Shown: positions 52,527-63,126 of the stretch, in pieces
Position numbering within the stretch: the stretch's first letter is position 1
Layout of the letters: every line of letters begins with the position of its first letter
Assembly: GCF_035222275.1 (NCBI RefSeq)
Contig: NC_085886.1
Location: 248,001 to 312,000, forward strand
Source: Podospora bellae-mahoneyi
Taxonomy: Eukaryota; Ascomycota; Sordariomycetes; Sordariales; Podosporaceae
Reading direction: 5' to 3'
Length of the DNA stretch: 64,000 bases
Translations under genes and position numbers: made by a program
The notes under the pieces: generated by a model
Told to the model about the DNA's origin: nothing
What the model saw: only the letters and a program-made list of their open reading frames with translations
Databases searched by the model: none

Positions 52527-53121
52527 CTATGCATGATTGACCTGTGCCGTTGAAGCGTTACCAACGGGCGTCTTCGGTTCGGGAACGGAATCTGTCGGTG
52601 GCACCACAGATTCTTCTGATCGCTGGGGAGGGTCTCGAGTATACTCGGGCAGGTCGGGAGACCCGTCCCCAACCTTCATCTCGGGTGCGCTGGGTCCTGA
52701 ATAATTGTCTTTGCTAGCCTGATTCGGATCAAACTGTTGGTATTTAGGTAATTGCTCCAACTCAGAGTCCGTGGTAGCAGAGGTGTTTGTGTTTGCCACA
52801 GGTGTGTTTCTGGTTTGTCGAGCGTAGAAGGACCATAAGAGGACACTGAGGGCCAGAAGACCGACAACTCCTCCTACTACGCCGCCAGTGATCGCCCCAT
52901 TGGAATCTTTTTCCCCATCTTCCGATCTTGCAGTTACTGGCACAGAAGATGTCAGTAGCCTTCTAGGGGATCTAGACTAAATGTAAAACTTGTAAGTCGA
53001 TACCTGTTCTCTGCCAATGATTACCCGTAGAGGGCACGTAGAGCACTCCCGCCTCGACAAGAGCTGCTCCAAAATTTGCCACCAGAAGAAAGGCCGCCAT
53101 TGACGCCCCTTTGCAATTCAT
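52527..53121 (-). CDS. Short type-I membrane protein
   Basis: Two exons, 53121-53004 and 52936-52527, give 175 aa; the GTATCG donor and the TGCCAG acceptor keep the frame. A signal peptide (MAAFLLVANFGAALVEAG) is followed by a very short outer segment, then GAITGGVVGGVVGLLALSVLLW as the membrane helix. A basic stop and a long Pro/Ser-rich cytoplasmic tail follow (LPKYQQFDPNQ, LPEYTRDPP). The layout is that of fungal cell-surface sensors, but the usual Ser/Thr stalk is missing. A related fragment lies 0.7 kb upstream. The function is unknown. Confidence 0.6.
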
Positions 53122-53855
53122 GATTACTGTAACAAGGGACGACAGAAAAGGAGGAAAAGGTTGATGTATGTATAAGAACGTATTTTATGCGAGATGTAAA
53201 AAGTGAATGAAGGAGACTGGACTTGGGCCAAAGAAAGATGGGAGAATTAGTGAAACAACAGAACTCAGAAACGCTTTGAATGGGAACTGGCTTGTACTTC
53301 AATTTTATGCGAGACGTTTGCGCATCTGGGGGCTGTTGAATTTAGAAGATCAAACGCGACATTGTGCGGTACAGTTGAGGCTGAGACCTCGTTGTAGAGT
53401 CCGACGCGACCAATTGCTTGGAGAATCATCAGCTTCAGCCACAGCACGATGGTTTTTCAGCCAGCGGTTAGCTAAAACAAAATCGGATGCGCCGCTGACA
53501 CAATGCGATGCTTACTCTTTGAAAAAGATGAAACAGCAAAGCAAGCGCATTTGATCAAATCAGACAACATTCCAAACAATCTCACAAATAACTTGAATTA
53601 CCAACTAGGTACTTGTCCCCAGCTTACAATCGTCTTTCGCCCACCATCTTCCAGACCCTGCGCTCTAACTTGGCCTGATGGCCACTTGATGGCTAGGCAT
53701 CTCCGCAGGGAGATGTTGAGGACTAAGCTCTCCGCTTTGAAATGTGGATTGCAACAGGTGCTCCATTGTGCCTTTGCGCATACCCAGGCAACTCCGAGTA
53801 CATGTACTGATACCCGGCGTCCAGCTTGGGTGTATTGACACCCAAGACAGTGTAA

Positions 53856-54050
53856 TCACCCCTGTTGTATGCTTAGTTGCTTATACTCTGCTCGACGGCG
53901 GTGGAGGAGCCACATGACGATAGCCAGAATCGCAATACCAACAACACCTCCTACCACACCTCTAATGATTGCTCCTGTGGGAGTAGCAGACCCCTCGGGT
54001 TCGGAATCTGCCGCCGGGTTCCCTCCTCCGCCTGCTGACTTGGCATTCAC
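53856..54050 (-). pseudogene. Fragment related to the neighbouring membrane protein
   Basis: One exon-like frame encodes VNAKSAGGGGNPA, then GAIIRGVVGGVVGIAILAIVMW and a short basic tail (LHRRRAEYKQLSIQQG). It aligns with the membrane exon of the 52.5 kb gene (VTARSEDG and GAITGGVVGGVVGLLALSVLLW) and is preceded by a CTAACAG acceptor. No signal-peptide exon was found upstream. It is read as a truncated tandem duplicate, although an unseen first exon is possible. Confidence 0.4.
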
Positions 54051-54269
54051 TGTTAGGAATGGGGGTCAATACTCTGCCTGTCTGGAAGAATGACTAAATA
54101 AATCTGCTACAGCTAGCCTCGGGCATTCAATTGTCAATTACAAAGTCAAGGTAACGAGCACCCCGTCGTTACATACTCAGGAAACGCCATTTCTTTCAAC
54201 GCATTGGGTCATGAACACCACCGATAGTTTTAAATTGCCGCTCAGCAGGAGAGAGGTGGAATACAATGT

Positions 54270-54298
54270 GGTGCTACCTAGGTAGGTAGGTACCTACA
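54270..54298. repeat. Palindromic CCTAGG-centred dispersed motif
   Basis: Reads CTACCTAGGTAGGTAGGTAC in its centre. Similar motifs occur near 5203, 27846, 30280, 32835 and 15270. They are intergenic and self-complementary, like short palindromes known from Sordariales genomes. Confidence 0.6.
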
Positions 54299-54544
54299 AA
54301 GCAAAGGTTGCAGACTTGAACCGGGGTACGATGCACCTGCACGCCCTCAGTTCCAGAAACTTTCTTTCTCTGCGTACGTGTTGCCAGCCGTGACACGCGA
54401 CTCGCCTCCGGCGCGCAGGGAGCTGATAGCCACGGTGCTGTCAGTCTGGGGAGGATTCATCTCCTCTTTCCAGGCAGTGCTGACGAGATTGCCGCTCCGC
54501 AGCCTGGCCTTGTCCGTTACGTCGACAGACCCGATAGAAATACC

Positions 54545-57500
54545 ATGGCTGGCGGCGGCTTCTACCGCCTTCGCGCCGACAGCGCCGTCAGCTTGGGCGG
54601 CCAGGATGCGGAGCAGCTCCAGTGTATCCTTTTGCTCCGCCGGGACCGCTGTTTTCTTCCTTTTTTCCCCCCTTTTCTCGCGGCGGGAGCCTTGAATCGG
54701 GTGTTGTTACTTCCAGGGCGATACGCACACCATTATCCTATTTGGTCTTTCAGTGCAGTGCCAGAAGATGAACCACACTGAGCTCAACTAGACGATGAGC
54801 GCGACACCGAAGGACAGGGGCTGGGCCGAGCATGATGAAGAGGGCCTAAAGAAGCAAGACACGATCTCGATAGAGAGTCAGGTCGTCGACGGCAACGCCC
54901 GAGTCCACAACGGCAACAACGTCTACATAACCAGGCGAGCATCCCCTTCAATAGGCGCTATGCCGACATCCTGAACTGGCTGGCGCCACGCGTCAGCTTC
55001 CACCAGACACACGGCCGCATCCAGAGCAGGCGCACATCGCGCATCACGCCAACTCGGGCGACAACGACAATTACCCGGGGAGGTGGCTCATCGAGTCAGA
55101 CAGGTTCGATAAGTGGATATCCGGCACTCTGCTCAAATTATGGTGCTTAGGGATGCGTAGGTCGCCCCATGCCACAGGGTGTGGGGCACCAGACAAAGGG
55201 CCCAGGTTTCACCAAACCCACACCGGTTTGCTCTTAAGGCTGGACTTTCCTCCTGTTTACTTTAAGACTTAAAAACCAACAACCAACTTACTGTAATACC
55301 AATTTGTCAACTATTTCTGGCCATTTTGGCCCTCATTTTCGCGGCCAGTGGTTTTCCTAGGCCACCAGCACAAGACAGGGAGACTAATGAAGCATACTTA
55401 TTCCGATATAGTGGGCGCTGGCAAATTGGTTCTCGCGTATGTCGTGCTCCGCAAGCACCCCGCGGCGGCAGGGATACTAACATTGTCCCAGTTCTATCGT
55501 GATCACAGCACCTGCTAGAGCTACAAGAGCAGCTAAAGAGAAGCAGAAATAGCGCTAGGATAGCGTGTCCCTATCTAAGCTACAAGGAGGAGTACATCCT
55601 CCTGGAGCTCCTCGGTAGTGTCATCAAGCAGCTGGTCGTAGTGGACGACTTGGTCCCTGAGTGCGTCGTCAAGGTATGGAGGAAGCGGAACCAGGGCAAC
55701 GACGCGGCCACGATCCAAGACTTTTCGACCATGCTCCGCAACCTGGTTCAGGAGCAACGCGCCTTCATCGTGGTCGACGCTTTGGACGAATGCAAGCCCA
55801 AGTACAGGCTCCGGCTCATGAGCCTCCTCCACCGGAGTCCAGCAACGTCAGTCTTTTGGTGACGTCTCGGCTGCTGGACGAATTCGAAGAGGTTGCGAGC
55901 GACTCTGAGCAGATCCAGATCACGGCAAACTCGACCGATCTCGATCTCTTCATCGACCACGAGTTCAAATCATATCCGCGGCTGAAGAAGTTCCTGAAGA
56001 TGGACCCCACGCTCCAGGAAGAAGTGAAGAATAGCATCAAGAGCGCTTGCGATGGCATGTGAGTGACCACAGCTAAATCGGCGCGGTAGAGGTAACGGGG
56101 CTAAAAGGTCGTAATTTGCCTAGGTTCTTGGTCGCCTTTCTCCAGATGCAGTCTATCGAGGCTGAATGGACGCTAGGGGGGGATCCGTGACAACCTATGC
56201 AGCCTCCCGCGCAAGATCGACGACCTGTGCGAACACACCATGGCACGCATCTTCGGCATGGAAGAGGCCGACAGGAAGCTTGCCGTCGACACTCTGTCGT
56301 GGATCGCGTGCGCCAGCCGCCCGCTGGCGACTGGTCATCTGATGAGGAGTCTCGCAACGACGGTGATTTTGCTTTCACAGTCGTCCGGATATATGCCGAG
56401 ACTGGCGCCAGACCGTGAGGCCAATGCCATCCACCTGGCAGTCTTCCTCGGCTGGCCGCCAGCCATGCTGAGGATACTTGAGACACCCGACGCGCCTTCG
56501 ACATCAACATCCTCGATCCGGTTTCCAGGACGCCGCTGTCGATAGCGGTTGCCGAAGAGAACTGGGACGTGGTGGACGTCATCCTCAGCCACGGCAGATC
56601 CATCAATTTCTTCGACAAGGCAGGCCATAGCATACTGCGGCACGCAGCCAAGAGCAACAAAGTCGACATCATCAAGCGCTCGATCACCACAAATCTCACC
56701 CTTGGTCCTGCTCCTGCTCCTGCTCTTGCTCCTTACCCTCAAGCCCGCTTTCTCGAAGATCCGTCGCCGAAGGATGTCGTGATGGACGCGCACTCGCTTG
56801 AAATGCTCAAATCTAGCCCTTCCTGCCTGCCCTTTCTTGCCATTTTTCACTACATATTATCTCTACTTATGCTGCTCTCCGGTGGCAAGCTCTGGCAGCC
56901 AGAGAAGCCAGCGGAGGGTCCAGCGGAGAAACCGGGCGCCATTCCTGAGAACTGTGAGAAACAGGCCGTGTTGGAGGGGCAGGCCACATCAGAAGCGCAG
57001 GCGTCTCCCCCGGTGATACAGCTTAGTACTTACCTTCAGCTGATGCTTGCCGCAGGCCTAGGCGATATCGGCGCAATCTAAAAGTTGCTCGCGGCGGGCG
57101 AGGCGACCTTCCCGGCGGAGATGTCGATGTTTTACATCACCGCCTTCTTCCTCCCCGTCGAGGCGAACCGCCTGTCGGTTGTCGAGATGATGCTAGACAG
57201 CGGTGTCGGCGTGAACGCGCGCGTCCTGGGACGCAAGACGGCCCTGCACATCGCTGAGGCCCAGAACTACGTGGAGGTCGTCAAGCTTCTTCTCGACCGA
57301 AACGCCAAGCTGGACCTGCGGGATGCGGAGGGCTAGATAACATACACAGCGAACGGAGACAGGGAGCACAAAGAGGGTGAGCATATATATATATAAGAGT
57401 TTTCTCTTTGTACCGTACGCAAAAGCTGACAGCAAGCTGGGGGAACCAGTAGTCCAACTTCTGCGCATCGCCGGCGCCGATCCCAACGAAAGAGGTCCGG

Positions 57501-58136
57501 CCGGCATCATGAGGTTATACCAGGCGGCAGCAAGCGGCGACATCGAGAACGTCAAGTTCCTGCTCCAGAACAGTGTCCACCCGTCCATCACTACCAATTA
57601 CGGCTGGGCTCCACTGCACTGAGCCGCCAACAGCGGCCACGCCGACTGCGTGCGCGAGCTGCTCAAGTGGAAAGTGGACCTAAATACCTTGTCGAATATC
57701 TCGAAGACGCCGCTCGACATGGCCCGCCAGATGAACCAGACGCACATAATCAGGATCCTGTTCGACGCCGGCGCGAAGACAGCCGAGGAGGTTCTGAAGG
57801 AGATTTAAGGAGATAACATCCTCGACGTGGTACGCAGAGCAGAGACGGACGCAGGGATCTCCCCCGAGGCAAACGCGTTTTTCGCTTCTAACGCGTCACT
57901 AACGGGAATCTCGACGAGTACGACCAGGAAGCTGACCCGGAAATTCTTTGAAAAAGGGCCAGCTTGTCACGTATCGGGAGATTCGCGCCTTCGTCGCCCT
58001 CAAGCATGAGAAGTTCAAGGACCTTGTCGAGGACGGGTCAACAATGACACTACGGCTAAAGGTCTGCCAGAGGGCGGAGATGAGGAACATGCTAATCAAT
58101 AGTATGGGCGGCGATGCAAGCAACTATTGCAACTAG
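54545..58136 (+). pseudogene. Decayed NACHT-ankyrin NLR gene
   Basis: Pieces in different frames follow the order of a fungal NLR. An N-terminal segment from ATG 54795 has the HET-s-like SIESQVVDGNARVHNGNN. Then comes WLIESDRFDKWISGTLLKLW, and a P-loop GMLGAGKLVLA formed only if an intron of about 250 nt (55157-55412) is removed. QRAFIVVDALDE is the Walker B motif, followed by VSLLVTSRLLDEF. A clear intron (GTGAGT to CCTAG, about 56058-56123) is followed by a winged-helix part and then ankyrin repeats (GRKTALHIAEAQNYVEVVKLLL, TPLDMARQMNQTHIIRIL). A helical end stops at 58136. Several intron signals survive, but frame breaks and stops recur (roughly eight), so it is not functional as read. Confidence 0.75.
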
Positions 58137-58586
58137 GTAACTAGGTGAACTTGTTAAGGTTAGGTACTCTACGAGTACACTGAATCTGTAGAATAAAAGG
58201 AAAAGAGCAAGAGAAGATTTGACATAATGAGCCTGTGATATGGCTTCTTGATATGAGGGACGAACAACTGCCATGAATAAGCTTTCCAGGTACCTGTGCG
58301 CAAGCGGCCTCTCGTCAACAATGGGGAACACCACAACAGAGACGCCCCTGAATGGCACACAACTGCCAGCCAGCTGTCGGCAGAATAACACCTGTCCACA
58401 GTGCTGAATAAGTTCTTTATCCAGACACTTTCGGAACCGCAGCCTTGTCCGCCATTCCATAATGCTCTCCAGCCTAAATCTCAGGGTTGCTCCCATTTTA
58501 AGAGTCCCATGGTCCCCCAGTTTCATACCTCTTAAGTGGCGTTGTATTGACAGCCATACCCCGCCTTTTTAAATCTCAACTGACAC

Positions 58587-58970
58587 ATGTCAACTTTGAA
58601 AATGAAATCTTTCAACATTTGCCTTGCCCTTGCTGTCATCCGTTCGACAATCGTTGCAGCAATTGGTGACACTATTCCCTGCATCTGTAACTCAGGTCTA
58701 CCAAAGGGCAACGGAGGCGATTGCAGCCAGTGGTGCGGTGACGCCTGTTTGAAGTACCTACGGGAAGAACTCTTGATCATGGACCTAGCCCACTGCTTGG
58801 ACTCGACTGTATGTCTACACGCCCTGTTGACTGGTGATGGCATCGACACATTGGCTAACTACCTACAATTCCTCGAACAGTGTGATACCGACAGCTTTGC
58901 AGAAGATAAAGCTCGAGGTGTCTGCAATTGCAGCTGCAAAAGCGTTCGCCAAGTTTCACAGGAGCCTTGA
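58587..58970 (+). CDS. Small secreted cysteine-rich protein
   Basis: Frame of 127 codons from ATG 58587 (a second ATG at 58602). The signal peptide is NICLALAVIRSTIVAAIG. The mature part has IPCICNSGLPKGNGGDCSQWCGDAC and ends with VCNCSCKS. Bases 58809-58880 have all marks of an intron: GTATGT donor, GCTAAC branch point and AACAG acceptor. They are 72 nt without a stop, so both forms are readable. Removing them gives 103 aa with ten cysteines in the mature part (an even number); keeping them leaves eleven. Spliced is therefore the better model: exons 58587-58808 and 58881-58970. It is a candidate effector or antimicrobial protein of no recognised family. Confidence 0.68.
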   Translation: MSTLKMKSFNICLALAVIRSTIVAAIGDTIPCICNSGLPKGNGGDCSQWCGDACLKYLREELLIMDLAHCLDSTVCLHALLTGDGIDTLANYLQFLEQCDTDSFAEDKARGVCNCSCKSVRQVSQEP

Positions 58971-59263
58971 GGTGACAAGGCCAGGACGAAAGCGAATTGA
59001 TGGGAATGTAACATTTGGCGCGGAAGACCTTGGCTGGAGTTCTATCCCAGTCGAGTATTCTTCTCCGCGTTTCAACGCCATCACGTCCATGACCACGCGC
59101 TAAACTATTTTTTCCATAAAAGCCCACGAATGAGAAGTCACAAAGAGAGATACAGACGATATGAATGCCGGTACTAGTCCATGTCGATGATTGTACATAA
59201 TGAGGCCATTGCTCTGTTGTTGTAGAATAATACAGACCACCGCCATTAGTCTGGCCAACCATC

Positions 59264-60565
59264 ATGAAGGTATTGACTCAGGCCATCTTCTTATGGGGGG
59301 CGTCAACACTTGTTGATGCCCTGCCTTCAGCTGGACTTGTTTCACCAAGAGCACCACCAGCCGAGTTTACAGCCAATCCAAACGTTGGCCCTGGTGGTAC
59401 TAGGTGGAAAGACTCCCCCCATTTCCGCATCTACGGTGCAACCGAAAATGCCGTAGCCGACAGGACCATCGCCATGCTCGAGGCGGTATACACCTGCTTC
59501 GTGAATGACCTCGGATGGCGCAGCCCTGGACTCAGCTACAAACAAGATCACGACAATGGGCCCTGGCACAAGCTCAATGTCTACTAAGTGGAAACCCTTC
59601 CCGGAGCTGCCGCCAACACTCCCCTCGACCTCAACAGAGGACTGTCATGAATCAACGTGGTCAAAGCATGGATGGCAGAGCCAGGTGTCGTCGTTCATGA
59701 GTTTGGGCATGCCCTGACCTACTCGGCTGGGTGGTGGATTGACCAGTACCGCACCGGTGCTTGGTGGGAGACCATCGCCAATTTCGTGGCGGATACCTAC
59801 CTCACCTCTCCTCACTGCGCCCCAGCACGGGCAAAGTACAACCAACCTGAAGGCAACACCATAGTTGAACTCAAAAAGGTCATTGGCGACTCGTATCAGG
59901 TCATCGTCGACGGCACAGTCGACACAGCCAACCACTACCAGGCCTTCCCCTTCTTGACCTACCTCCACAGCAACCCCGATCAGATTCAGGGACTGGGCAC
60001 CAGCATCTTCCCGGGGGTCTGGACACAGTACAAGCGATACAGCGATGAGACACCGCTTCATGTGCTTGAACGCCTCATCGCACCTGGTGGCACGAAGATC
60101 CAGACTGTGGTGGCAAAATACTGGGCTCGGATGGCTTTTGTGGACATCAACCACCCCAAGGCTCAAGCCATGTGGAGGAGCCAGAGGTCGCAGATCAACT
60201 ACGGCAATCTGGATAATCAGGGGAATGGGCGGTACAGAGTCAAAAGTGTGAGACGGTCTAGATATATGGGTGCGAACATCACCCCACTCAAGACCAATGG
60301 GGCGGTGAACGTCAGTGTCACTGTGACGATTTCTGGTGCGGGGAAGTTGACGTCTTTCCTTGTGGTGAGACAGACGAGCGGGGCTGTGAGATATGTTGAG
60401 TTGGCCAATAGTAGTGGGAATGTTTCTGTTGGAAATGGAGAGGAGGCCATGCTTGTTGTGGTCAATACTCCGGCGAATCTGGTGCTGTATGACCCGTTCA
60501 AGTTGACAGCAGAGACGAATACCGGGGTTGACTATACCGTTCGAATCTCAGGAGCTACGGTTTAG
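59264..60565 (+). pseudogene. DUF6055-like secreted metalloprotease-type gene with two in-frame stops
   Basis: The signal peptide MKVLTQAIFLWGASTLVDALP is followed by a conserved block (SPHFRIYGATENAVADRTIAMLE). After two in-frame stops (TAA at 59585 and TGA at 59648), the same frame continues with VVVHEFGHALTYSAGWW, which carries a zincin HExxH, and runs 302 codons to 60565. The 20 codons between the stops (VETLPGAAANTP) still look coding, so an intron is unlikely and the stops are probably recent. The C-terminal part is a beta-rich domain (VNVSVTVTISGAGK). An intact copy would be a secreted zinc protease-like protein. Confidence 0.7.
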
Positions 60566-60964
60566 GCCTATCGGAACAACATTCAGGCACCCGGTCGGCA
60601 AGGCAGCATGTGCGTCGTGTACATATGTTATTTGAATCGTTTTTTACCCATCTTGCATCCCTGATGTGCTTGGTGTAGGCACCATTGGCCTTACACTCTG
60701 TGGCCTTGCAGATTCTTTGGAAGCTTTCTATCTACCGGCTTTATCACTCTAGACAAATACCCTGCTGGCACACAACTTTGCGGGTAAAAGAGCATCAGCC
60801 TTCGGCTAAGCTGTGGGTGCACGTAGCTGAACTCCGCACTTTCATGGTGCTTATATGTACAACCCAGTATGCCAAGCAGACGCAATGTCTTTGCATTGAA
60901 GATCTGGCTCTTGAAACAGACAGCCGTGACCTTGAAAGACAACATCAGCAGTCTTTAGCAGGCC

Positions 60965-61684
60965 ATGGGACCAACATACCAACTGTGGCTCGCCGTAGCC
61001 CTAATCAGCTCAACAACAGCCCAACCACCTCCCTCAACAACAACCACGTACCCCACCACCATCATAACAACCCTCACAACAACCTACACCAACCCCTCCA
61101 CCCCATCCGCCACCACCATCGACCACATCACCCTCCTAGACCCCTGGCCTGTCTCTCCCGACTTCGAATCCATCTTCCCCTACCCCCTCACCCAAACCGA
61201 AATTCTCTCCCGCACTATCATCCACTCCCCCTCCTCAACCTCCATCTCCCCGCCCACCAGCACAACCCTCACCTGGTCCCTATGGGCAGTCCAAGCGTTT
61301 GACATGTCCCCTTATGTCCCCCCCATCTGCCCCGGTCCAGAAGGGGAAGAAGGCTGTGCATACGGGAGCATCAAGCCTCATTATCGATGCGAGGAGTTGG
61401 GACTAGAAACGAGGTGTGCGAGGCAGTGCGAGTTGAAGGATTGGATTTGGTGGTGTAGGCTGCCGAGGAATGATGGAAAGGACTCGTTGGGTGGTGGTTT
61501 GGGTGGTGCGCCGGTGGGGAGGGTTTGCGCGGATAGGGTGGATGGTCGGGGGGGAGAGGGGGGAGGCGGGGGGTTGGCTTGGGTGCCGTTGGTGGAACCT
61601 TGTGATCATACTGATTTCAAGGTTGGGTGTAAGGTTTGTCGGGAGGAGGAGGAGGAGGAAGGGCGGGTGGAGTGGAGGGGCTGA
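60965..61684 (+). CDS. Secreted Thr/Pro-rich protein with cysteine-rich end
   Basis: A 239-aa frame from ATG 60965. The signal peptide is LWLAVALISSTTAQ. A Thr/Pro-rich segment with many TTT runs suits O-glycosylation. After residue 110 come a low-complexity stretch and a cysteine-containing part (ICPGPEGEEGCAYG, HYRCEELGLETRCARQCELKDW, EPCDHTDFKVGCKVC) with Gly- and Glu-rich spacers. No family is recognised. Base use in the last third is very G-rich on this strand. It is a probable cell-wall or secreted orphan. Confidence 0.6.
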   Translation: MGPTYQLWLAVALISSTTAQPPPSTTTTYPTTIITTLTTTYTNPSTPSATTIDHITLLDPWPVSPDFESIFPYPLTQTEILSRTIIHSPSSTSISPPTSTTLTWSLWAVQAFDMSPYVPPICPGPEGEEGCAYGSIKPHYRCEELGLETRCARQCELKDWIWWCRLPRNDGKDSLGGGLGGAPVGRVCADRVDGRGGEGGGGGLAWVPLVEPCDHTDFKVGCKVCREEEEEEGRVEWRG

Positions 61685-62213
61685 TGGGAGTTGAGTTGTT
61701 TGTCTCGCATGGTGGATGGAAAGTGTTGAAAGGAAGGTTTCTCGGCGGCACCGATCGGTTGAGGGACTTTTGGGCATCGGGCCGAGTGCTGTCTGTGTAA
61801 ATTGTTCAATCTTGTTTTCTGTTGCGCTAAGCAGTTGGACAGATAGATTGTTCGGTTTGGGACTCGGGCAGAGCTGAAGGTGAATGTGGCATTGCTGTTA
61901 CACCCTAGAACTTTTGGCAGCCGGTAAACCAGACACTGTCTGACAAGGCTGAAACAAATTTCAACTTACCTTAATACGGATCCCTCCCTCCTGTCCGAGC
62001 TGTCCGAAACATGGTCCATAGTCACTATGCAGAGCTTTTGTGTGCCTACCTGAACTTGAGCACCTGGTAGGCGATTTTCAGAGCCCAGCTTGGCCCACGG
62101 TAGGCAGTCTGAGCGAGACAGTCTTCAAGTACCTATCTACTCCATCAATACACGGGTAGGTCCTGTCTCGGGCTGTCACCAGACTGTGGCAACAAATCGG
62201 GGTTGGTGGGCTG

Positions 62214-62219
62214 TATAAG
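62214..62219 (+). promoter_or_regulatory. TATA box of the 62.3 kb gene
   Basis: TATAAG sits about 80 bp before the ATG at 62298, a usual distance in fungal promoters. Confidence 0.4.
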
Positions 62220-62297
62220 AGCAGGTCAGACTTTCTGGCATCCAAGAACTGCAGAGCATAACTTCACCCACGAATTCTTGCAAGATTTTGATAAAAA

Positions 62298-62915
62298 ATG
62301 CTCAGGCTACTTCTGATCTACCTGGCGTATTGCGCCTTGAATGTCTTCTCTGCACCTCCTTCATCTGCAGATCATCGAACGGACCATCAGAGCCAGGCCC
62401 AAGTCCTTAACCTTGGTGATGACAAACCTTGTACTTGGGATGATACCTTCGGTGAAGTAGATTGGTAAGAGACTTCAGCTTATCCATACTCACTTTCTGT
62501 GCTCCTACTGATACAAGTCCAACCCAGCGGGTCATTCACCATCACGTTTGGCGACGGTAGTTTCCTGGGCTGGAAACTCTACACCACCCTTCGCCTCCCA
62601 AACTTCTCGGTTCACTTCGATCTCAACTGCACACACATGGGTGACGTTTGGACAACTGCTCCAAATGCCCCTGGGCTCCCCTACGTAATCTCGATTCATG
62701 GCGGTAACGGGTGCATCTCAACGGACTTCTGGTGGACCGATTGGGACAACCTCTGGATCAAGTATGCAAATCAGTGGGTCGATGTGGCCAGCGATTCAAG
62801 ATGTACAAGTGTGTATTGGAATAGAAAGGGGAGGAGATGCGTTATTGAGACCAGACCCACTGATCCACAACCCAAATCCGGTGTGGAAGTTGGCGGGGCA
62901 ACGGTCAGGGGCTAG
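62298..62915 (+). CDS. Secreted hypothetical protein
   Basis: Two exons, 62298-62464 and 62528-62915, give 184 aa; the CCCAG acceptor, not the nearer TACAAG, keeps the frame. The signal peptide is MLRLLLIYLAYCALNVFSAP. The mature protein has a Trp- and Gly-rich region with CTWDDTFG, DCGSFTITFGDGSFLGWKL, FDLNCTHMGD, SIHGGNGC and SRCTSVYW. Six cysteines would allow three disulfides. A compact beta-rich secreted domain is likely. No named family is recognised. Confidence 0.72.
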
Positions 62916-63126
62916 GGGGGCTTGGTGGAGTCGGTAGCCATGTTGACGATTTGATGTCCCAGCGATTAGGCACGTTGTTGATCACGTTTTGCATGTTCTT
63001 TTAACTTACACTTTCTCTATATACTTGGTCTGATGAAACCGAAAAGGTCACGAATGTATCTATGTATCTACTCTAACTGTGAGCCGGCAATCTATGTGCA
63101 AAATTTTTACAAAAAGAAACCCTCCC

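Noticed and set aside
55157-55412. Possible small insertion element in the NLR relic
   Set aside because: Its ends read as an intron (GTAGGT to ATATAG) and its removal rebuilds the P-loop, so a long intron is the simpler reading.
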